Part shown: positions 58,944 to 64,000 of the stretch, piece after piece
Numbering within the stretch: the stretch's first letter is position 1
How the letters are laid out: the number at the start of each line of letters is the position of its first letter
Assembly (NCBI RefSeq): GCF_042683665.1
Contig: NZ_JBHUOO010000048.1
DNA: 64,000 bases
Source of the DNA: Leeuwenhoekiella polynyae
GTDB lineage: Bacteria > Bacteroidota > Bacteroidia > Flavobacteriales > Flavobacteriaceae
Strand: one strand, 5' to 3'
Translations under genes and position numbers: made by a program
The notes under the pieces: model-generated
Told to the model about the DNA's origin: nothing
What the model saw: the letters and a program-made list of their open reading frames with translations, nothing else
The model's database searches: none

Positions 58944-59987
58944 GTGATAAAAACTAAAAAAGACATACGGGCACTTACGCGTGATGAGTTACGGGATTAC
59001 TTTGTCGCTCAAGGTGAAAAAGCTTTTCGAGGAAACCAGGTTTATGAGTGGTTATGGAGTAAAGGCGCACACGCTTTTGAAGACATGACTAATCTCTCTA
59101 AAGAAACCCGAAGCTTTCTGGATGAGCATTTTGTGATCAATCACATTAAGGTTGATCAGATGCAGCGTAGTAATGACGGTACAATTAAAAATGCAGTGAA
59201 ATTGCATGATGGTCTTACCGTAGAATCTGTTCTGATCCCGACTTCTTCAAGAACTACAGCTTGTGTTTCTTCACAGGTAGGGTGTAGTCTAAATTGTAAA
59301 TTTTGTGCTACTGCTCGTTTAAAGCGCATGCGTAATCTCAATCCTGATGAGATTTTTGATCAGGTTGTGGCGATAGATCAGCAAAGTCGATTGTATCACA
59401 ACAGACCGCTTTCTAATATCGTTTTTATGGGAATGGGAGAGCCGTTGATGAATTACAATAATGTAGTTAAATCTATTGAAAAAATCACCGCTCCTGATGG
59501 TTTAGGGATGTCTCCTAAGCGCATTACGGTTTCAACTTCTGGTGTTCCCAAGATCATAAAGAAAATGGCAGATGATGAGGTTAAATTCAATCTGGCGGTT
59601 TCTTTACACTCAGCTCTAGATGATGTGCGTACCGATATTATGCCGTTTAATGAGCAGATGCCGCTTCAAGAATTGAAAGATGCATTGCAGTATTGGTATG
59701 TCAAAACTAAAAAGCGCATAACCTACGAATATGTGGTGTGGCGAGGTATAAATGATCAGGATAAAGATATCGAAGCCTTAATAGATTTTTGTCTGGCGGT
59801 ACCCAGTAAGGTGAATTTGATCGAATACAATCCTATTGATGATGGTCAGTTTCAGCAGGCAGACCCTGAGGCAATAAACAGATATGTAGCCAAGCTTGAA
59901 GATCGTGGTATTACTGTTACCGTGCGTCGCTCTCGCGGAAAAGATATTGATGCCGCCTGCGGCCAGTTAGCTAATAAGGAAGCTTAA
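58944..59987 (+). CDS. rlmN: Dual-specificity 23S rRNA/tRNA adenine C2-methyltransferase RlmN
   Basis: This radical-SAM enzyme methylates A2503 of 23S rRNA and A37 of some tRNAs. The 347-residue protein begins at GTG. It carries the CxxxCxxC cluster motif in GCSLNCKFCAT (about residues 113-123), the MGMGEPLMNYNNV glycine/acid loop, and a C-terminal catalytic Cys in DIDAACGQLA. The family's N-terminal accessory domain begins at the first residues (DIRALTRDELRDYF), which fixes the start. The -7 box only three bases upstream points to a leaderless or near-leaderless mRNA. Confidence 0.96.
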   Translation: MIKTKKDIRALTRDELRDYFVAQGEKAFRGNQVYEWLWSKGAHAFEDMTNLSKETRSFLDEHFVINHIKVDQMQRSNDGTIKNAVKLHDGLTVESVLIPTSSRTTACVSSQVGCSLNCKFCATARLKRMRNLNPDEIFDQVVAIDQQSRLYHNRPLSNIVFMGMGEPLMNYNNVVKSIEKITAPDGLGMSPKRITVSTSGVPKIIKKMADDEVKFNLAVSLHSALDDVRTDIMPFNEQMPLQELKDALQYWYVKTKKRITYEYVVWRGINDQDKDIEALIDFCLAVPSKVNLIEYNPIDDGQFQQADPEAINRYVAKLEDRGITVTVRRSRGKDIDAACGQLANKEA

Positions 59988-60089
59988 GTAAGTTTTTTTT
60001 TAAAGGAATTTTGATTCTAAACTAGAATATATAGAAATACGGCACCTGGTAATTGTAATAAAAATAATAATAGCAATAACAATAAATAA

Positions 60090-61067
60090 TTGAAAGTAGC
60101 CGAACAAATTAAGCAGCCTATTGCTCACGAGATGGAACTCTTTGAGCAGAAGTTTTCGCTTTCAATGAAATCTAAAGTTCCGCTTCTCAATCGTATCACG
60201 CATTATATTGTGAACCGCAAGGGGAAACAGATGCGGCCGATGTTTGTCTTTCTCGTTGCAAAAATGCTTGGAGATGAGCGCCTCAATGACCGTACCTATA
60301 GAGGAGCATCTGTAATTGAGTTGATACATACCGCTACTTTGGTTCATGATGATGTGGTAGACGACAGTTACCGCAGGCGTGGATTCTTTAGTCTTAATGC
60401 ACTTTGGAAAAATAAAATCGCCGTTCTCGTAGGTGATTTTTTATTGTCTAAAGGTCTTTTACTTTCTATAGATAATGAAGATTTTGATTTGCTTCAGATA
60501 ATTTCTGTAGCTGTGCGAGAAATGAGTGAGGGGGAATTATTGCAAATTGAAAAAGCTAGAAACCTTGACATCACCGAAGAAATTTACTTTGAAATCATTC
60601 GGCAGAAAACAGCAACCCTTATTGCGGCTTGCTGTGCTATGGGTGCTTGTGCGGTGCATGCCGGTAAGAAAGATATCGAGACGATGCGTAAATTTGGTGA
60701 ACTTATAGGTCTTGCTTTTCAAATTAAAGACGATCTTTTTGACTACGGCTCTCAAAAAATTGGCAAGCCTACCGGGATTGATATTAAAGAGCAAAAAATG
60801 ACTTTACCGCTTATCTACGCGGTGAATAACAGCAATGACAAACAGAGAAAGTGGCTCATCAATTCGGTTAAGAATCACAATAAAGACAAAAAGCGTGTAA
60901 ACGAAGTAATCGATTACGTAAAGCAATCGGGTGGGTTGGATTATGCCGTGTCTAAAATGAAAGCACTTCAGCAAGAAGCACTTCAATTACTCAAAAAATA
61001 CCCAGAATCTAAGTATAAAGATGCTTTAGTCTTGATGGTGAATTATGTGATTGAGCGAAAAAAATAA
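60090..61067 (+). CDS. Polyprenyl (trans-prenyl) diphosphate synthase
   Basis: The 325-residue prenyltransferase begins at TTG and has both aspartate motifs: VHDDVVDDSYRRRG (first, about residues 88-101) and FQIKDDLFDYG (second, about 210-220). Between them are KGKQMRPMF and the helix motifs of long-chain synthases. It probably makes the octa- or heptaprenyl tail of the menaquinone used by this group. Chain length cannot be fixed. The gene has 102 bases of AT-rich leader and no obvious partner. Confidence 0.93.
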   Translation: MKVAEQIKQPIAHEMELFEQKFSLSMKSKVPLLNRITHYIVNRKGKQMRPMFVFLVAKMLGDERLNDRTYRGASVIELIHTATLVHDDVVDDSYRRRGFFSLNALWKNKIAVLVGDFLLSKGLLLSIDNEDFDLLQIISVAVREMSEGELLQIEKARNLDITEEIYFEIIRQKTATLIAACCAMGACAVHAGKKDIETMRKFGELIGLAFQIKDDLFDYGSQKIGKPTGIDIKEQKMTLPLIYAVNNSNDKQRKWLINSVKNHNKDKKRVNEVIDYVKQSGGLDYAVSKMKALQQEALQLLKKYPESKYKDALVLMVNYVIERKK

Positions 61068-61274
61068 ATTTTAAGATTCTGAAATACAGCAAACTAAAAT
61101 TTAGTTCAAAAAATATTTTTCTTCCAGGCAACCATTTTAAAAAATGCTGCGTCTTTATATATGAAGTGAGTTTTTAAAACAGTTTGATTTAATTTTTTGT
61201 TTTAAAGCGAATTCAATTTGATTGAAAACAGGAAACAATAAATCAGATTAAAGCAACTTTGTAAAACAGGTTTT

Positions 61275-61844
61275 GTGAAAGTCATTACATTCTTCAATAA
61301 CGAAAAACAGCTTATTAAAAAGGCGGCAAAGGGAGACCGGGAAGCGCAGCGAAGATTGTATGAATTACATTCACCTAAAATGTTAAGTGTTTGCAGAAGA
61401 TATTTAAAAGATATCATGCAAGCCGAAGAAGCGATGTGCAATGGGTTTTTAAAAGTATTTAAAAATCTGGATCGCTTTAGAGACGAAGGTAGTTTTGAAG
61501 GTTGGGTACGCCGCATAATGGTTAATGAATCTATCTCCTATTTGCGTAAAGAGCAAAAAATGATTTTCACAGATTATGATAATCAGGGTGATGATCCTGC
61601 TTACAATCCGCAGGATAGCAATCTGGAAGTTGAGCACATTCAACTTTTAATAGATCAATTGCCAGAAGGATATAGAGCAGTCTTTGTGATGTATGCGATA
61701 GAAGGATACAAACATCAGGAAATTGCTAAAATGCTAGAAATCGCAGAGAGTACATCAAAAAGCCAACTGTTTAAAGCCAGAAAGTTACTTCAACAGAAAT
61801 TAAGTGAATTAAATACGTATAAGTATGGCGCCGATAAAATTTGA
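61275..61844 (+). CDS. ECF-type RNA polymerase sigma factor
   Basis: The 189-residue protein begins at GTG and has sigma region 2 (AKGDREAQRRLYELHSPKML through GSFEGWVRRIMVNESISYLR). A linker follows, then region 4 (LPEGYRAVFVMYAIEGYKHQ with a helix-turn-helix near residues 145-170). It belongs to the ECF sigma group. The next gene, overlapping it by 20 bases, encodes a single-span membrane protein that is probably its anti-sigma factor. An outer membrane protein gene follows. Confidence 0.93.
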   Translation: MKVITFFNNEKQLIKKAAKGDREAQRRLYELHSPKMLSVCRRYLKDIMQAEEAMCNGFLKVFKNLDRFRDEGSFEGWVRRIMVNESISYLRKEQKMIFTDYDNQGDDPAYNPQDSNLEVEHIQLLIDQLPEGYRAVFVMYAIEGYKHQEIAKMLEIAESTSKSQLFKARKLLQQKLSELNTYKYGADKI

Positions 61845-62565
61845 AGAGAATATGCGCGAACGGCTGGAGCAGCGGGAGATCAAACCATCGGCTGGTGCCT
61901 GGGAACGCATAGAGCAAGATCTGGATACTTCCGCAAAGCGGAAAAGTAAAAAGAACTACGGCTGGTTATTGCTTGCAGCGAGTTTTATAGGGTTACTGAT
62001 TTTAAGCGGAAAATTCTTTTTCGGCGTCGATCAAAACCAGAACCCTCAGGTTGTTGAAGTACCGGTTGAAGAGATTAAAATTGAAACAGATCTTCCGGTA
62101 GAGCAGAAACAAAATAAGCTTATTGATAAGGAGTTGGTTAGAGAAGAAGTAGTACGTGTTCAAGAAAAACCAGCCGAAAACGAAAGCAATCCAAAAGTTG
62201 AACTTTCTGCTAAGCAAAAAGAAGCGCTTGTTATCACGGAAACTTCACCGGAAAAAGAAGCTTTAGAGGCTCCTGTACAACAAAAAATAGATGCAGAAGT
62301 AGATGCGATCATCGCAAAAGTACAAGAGCAACAAAATGCTGGTGCCGCCTATTCTGACGCAGAAATAGATAAGCTGTTGCGTGATGCACAGCGCGATATA
62401 ATTTCAGAAAAAGTATTTGATAAAGAGCGCAATGCAGTAAGTGCAGAAGCATTGCTGTATGAGGTTGAAGAAGAGCTGGACCCCTCTTTTAGAGACCGCG
62501 TTTTTGAAGCGCTTAAAGAAGGCTTTCTAAAAGCTAGAGAAGCTGTTGCTTCACGCAATAATTAA
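61825..62565 (+). CDS. Single-span membrane protein, probable anti-sigma factor
   Basis: This 246-residue protein starts 20 bases inside the sigma gene, indicating translational coupling. A charged cytoplasmic N-terminus (about 1-45, containing KPSAGAWERIEQDL) leads to one membrane helix (YGWLLLAASFIGLLILSGKFF, about residues 46-66). A long Glu/Lys/Gln-rich, probably coiled periplasmic part runs to about residue 240. The layout and coupling fit an anti-sigma factor, but the canonical zinc anti-sigma motif is absent. I do not recognise a named family. Confidence 0.75.
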   Translation: MAPIKFEENMRERLEQREIKPSAGAWERIEQDLDTSAKRKSKKNYGWLLLAASFIGLLILSGKFFFGVDQNQNPQVVEVPVEEIKIETDLPVEQKQNKLIDKELVREEVVRVQEKPAENESNPKVELSAKQKEALVITETSPEKEALEAPVQQKIDAEVDAIIAKVQEQQNAGAAYSDAEIDKLLRDAQRDIISEKVFDKERNAVSAEALLYEVEEELDPSFRDRVFEALKEGFLKAREAVASRNN

Positions 62566-62648
62566 ATAAACATTCATTCATCAATCTTTGGGAAACTGCT
62601 CTCTGCCATCAGGGGGGAGAGCGATATCCTGAAACTAAATCAAAAATT

Positions 62649-63680
62649 ATGAGAACGTTACTACTATTATTAATTGCAGGTATCAGTTTATTACCTGCAA
62701 AAATCAGTGCTCAAACCACTAAAAAACAAGAGACTGTTTTAGAATTACAAGCCCAGAAAGAACAGGTAATTCTTGACGAGAAAGAAGCATTAAAAATTGA
62801 GGTTATAGCGATTAATAAGCGCCAAGAAAATGGGGAGTTAACTGCAGAAGAGGCTTCGGTTTTAAAGAAAGAAGCTGCAAAAAAGCACGCCAGAAATATA
62901 GAAGATAAATTGGCTATTTTAGAAAGCAAAATAGATCTTCTGGAGCGTAATGAAGATTTTGAAGATGATTCTTTTTTTGGAATTTTTATAGGTGATGAAA
63001 AGCTGAGTTTGGGAAGTGATAAAAGAGAAGTGGTTTACGATCGCCGCACAACTTCAGATATCGTGTTGGCTATAGGTTTTAATAATGCTTTAATTGAGGG
63101 ACAGTCTCTTAACGATTCACCTTATAAAATAGGAGGCAGCCGCTTTTTTGAATTGGGTCTGGCCTGGAAAACCCGCGTGTTTACAAACTCTAACTTTCTT
63201 CGATTGAAGTATGGATTCAGTTTTCAATTTAATGGGTTAAAATTAGATGATAACCAATACTTGGTTGAGCAGGGCGATCAGACGGTTCTAGAAACGTTTC
63301 CGTTGAATTTGGATAAATCAAAATTTAGAATGGACCATTTGGTTTTTCCTGTTCATTTTGAATTTGGTCCTTCAACAAAACATACCGGTGACAACTATTT
63401 TAGATACTCAACAAGAAATCAGTTTAAAATAGGATTGGGTGGTTATGCCGGCTTCAATTTATTGACTATTCAAAAACTGAAATATGAAGAAAATGGCGAT
63501 GATCGTAAGGATAAATTCAAACAGAATTTTAATACTAATAATTTCATTTATGGTGTGAGTGGTTATGTAGCTTTTGGCGATACTGCACTTTATGTGAAAT
63601 ATGATTTGAATACCATCTTTAAAAACAATCCCGTAGAGCAACGCAACATTTCTGTAGGCTTGCGTTTTGATATGGATTAA
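62649..63680 (+). CDS. Outer-membrane barrel with N-terminal coiled coil, unknown function
   Basis: The 343-residue protein has a signal peptide (MRTLLLLLIAGISLLPAKIS). A charged helical segment rich in Glu, Lys and Ala follows (about residues 25-105, coiled-coil-like), then a beta-rich C-terminal half. In that half, strand pairs such as FFELGLAWKTRVF, FLRLKYGFSFQFNG, FKIGLGGYAGFN and ISVGLRFDMD end in the aromatic-containing strand typical of outer membrane barrels. It follows the sigma/anti-sigma pair by 83 bases and may be their regulated target. I do not recognise a named family. Confidence 0.78.
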   Translation: MRTLLLLLIAGISLLPAKISAQTTKKQETVLELQAQKEQVILDEKEALKIEVIAINKRQENGELTAEEASVLKKEAAKKHARNIEDKLAILESKIDLLERNEDFEDDSFFGIFIGDEKLSLGSDKREVVYDRRTTSDIVLAIGFNNALIEGQSLNDSPYKIGGSRFFELGLAWKTRVFTNSNFLRLKYGFSFQFNGLKLDDNQYLVEQGDQTVLETFPLNLDKSKFRMDHLVFPVHFEFGPSTKHTGDNYFRYSTRNQFKIGLGGYAGFNLLTIQKLKYEENGDDRKDKFKQNFNTNNFIYGVSGYVAFGDTALYVKYDLNTIFKNNPVEQRNISVGLRFDMD

Positions 63681-63711
63681 TGCGGGTAGCATATGCTAAC
63701 CATAAATGTAA

Positions 63712-63745
63712 GACCTGCACGCTTAATCTCGTGCAGGTTTTTTTA
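63712..63745 (+). terminator. Terminator between the barrel gene and dnaG
   Basis: GACCTGCACG and CGTGCAGGTT (one G-T pair) form a 10-base stem with a T run. It ends 7 bases before the dnaG -7 box. Confidence 0.9.
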
Positions 63746-63751
63746 TTGTAG

Positions 63752-63760
63752 TAAATTTGC
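63752..63760 (+). promoter_or_regulatory. -7 box TAAATTTGC upstream of dnaG
   Basis: TAAATTTGC matches TAnnTTTG exactly and lies 37 bases before the TTG start of dnaG. The preceding terminator takes the usual -33 position, so no separate TTG is obvious. Confidence 0.65.
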
Positions 63761-63797
63761 AAGCATTCTTTTTTAATATTTAGCAAACAGCACTAAT

Positions 63798-64000
63798 TTG
63801 ATCTCTAAAACCACTATAGATAATGTTTTTGAAACCGCTCGGGTAGAGGAGGTTATTGGAGATTTTGTGCAGTTAAAAAAATCAGGCTCTAACTTTAAAG
63901 GCTTGAGTCCGTTTACAGATGAGCGCTCGCCCAGCTTTATGGTTTCCCCGGTAAAACAGATTTGGAAAGATTTCTCAAGCGGAAAAGGAGGCAATGCGGT
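63798..64000 (+). CDS. dnaG: DNA primase DnaG (partial, N-terminus only)
   Basis: The window ends inside this gene; 67 codons from a TTG start are visible. They cover the N-terminal zinc-domain region (VEEVIGDFVQLKKSGSNFKG, then LSPFTDERSPSFMVSP). In well-studied primases this region holds C-x2-H and C-x2-C ligands (CPFH and CFGC). Here the positions read SPFT and DFSS, so no ligand remains. From family resemblance this is primase, but a zinc-free form. Topoisomerase-primase parts lie outside the window. Confidence 0.85.
   Translation, partial: MISKTTIDNVFETARVEEVIGDFVQLKKSGSNFKGLSPFTDERSPSFMVSPVKQIWKDFSSGKGGNA

Overview
The window is a chromosomal segment of a member of the Flavobacteriaceae (Bacteroidetes). 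The support is a SusC/SusD pair, a hybrid two-component system (HTCS), gliding gene gldA, a C-terminal chorismate mutase fused to DAHP synthase, TAnnTTTG-type promoters, weak ribosome binding sites and many TTG/GTG starts. Genus cannot be fixed from sequence alone. Base composition looks uniformly AT-rich. There are no rRNA genes, CRISPR arrays, integrases or complete insertion sequences. One tRNA gene (Val, TAC) is present.

Layout. (1) 0.1-5.5 kb: Leloir galactose genes galK-galT-lacI on the minus strand, divergent from a sodium/sugar symporter. (2) 5.6-14.9 kb: housekeeping genes: a small outer-membrane-type protein, acyl-CoA dehydrogenase, anmK, an amino-acid dehydrogenase, nhaB, an exbB-exbD-tonB energiser set with a structured intergenic element inside it, and folC. 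(3) 14.9-19.3 kb: tRNA-Val followed by a gene-poor, decaying accessory stretch. It holds two five-copy tandem arrays with an exact 11-bp period, an S41 peptidase gene, the tail of an insertion-sequence transposase, and a lipoprotein gene broken twice in poly-A runs. (4) 19.3-39.4 kb: a polysaccharide utilisation locus with GH127 (LamG fused), a serine hydrolase, GH2 beta-galactosidase, SusD, SusC, an HTCS sensor, an SDR and an MGH1-like glycosidase. (5) 39.4-43.5 kb: a VOC protein, a Na+/H+ antiporter, an orphan small transcript, an EEP-family phosphatase and gldA. (6) 43.7-47.9 kb: an aromatic amino acid operon (pheA, aminotransferase, tyrA, DAHP synthase/chorismate mutase) preceded by a Phe/Tyr-rich leader peptide and mutually exclusive antiterminator/terminator hairpins. 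(7) 48-64 kb: rsgA, dtd, three tandem DUF3857 proteins, a MazG-like protein, aroA, queA, rlmN, a polyprenyl synthetase, an ECF sigma factor with a membrane partner, an outer membrane protein, and the start of dnaG.

How they fit together. The PUL plus the Leloir genes suggest import and exo-hydrolysis of a galactose-containing glycan, possibly one with beta-L-arabinofuranose, with galactose entering glycolysis through galK/galT. The strongest regulatory find is the leader-peptide attenuator of the aromatic operon. Other items worth attention are the structured element between exbD and tonB, loss of catalytic residues in two of three tandem transglutaminase-like paralogues, a primase lacking all four zinc ligands, and the 11-bp arrays downstream of the tRNA.
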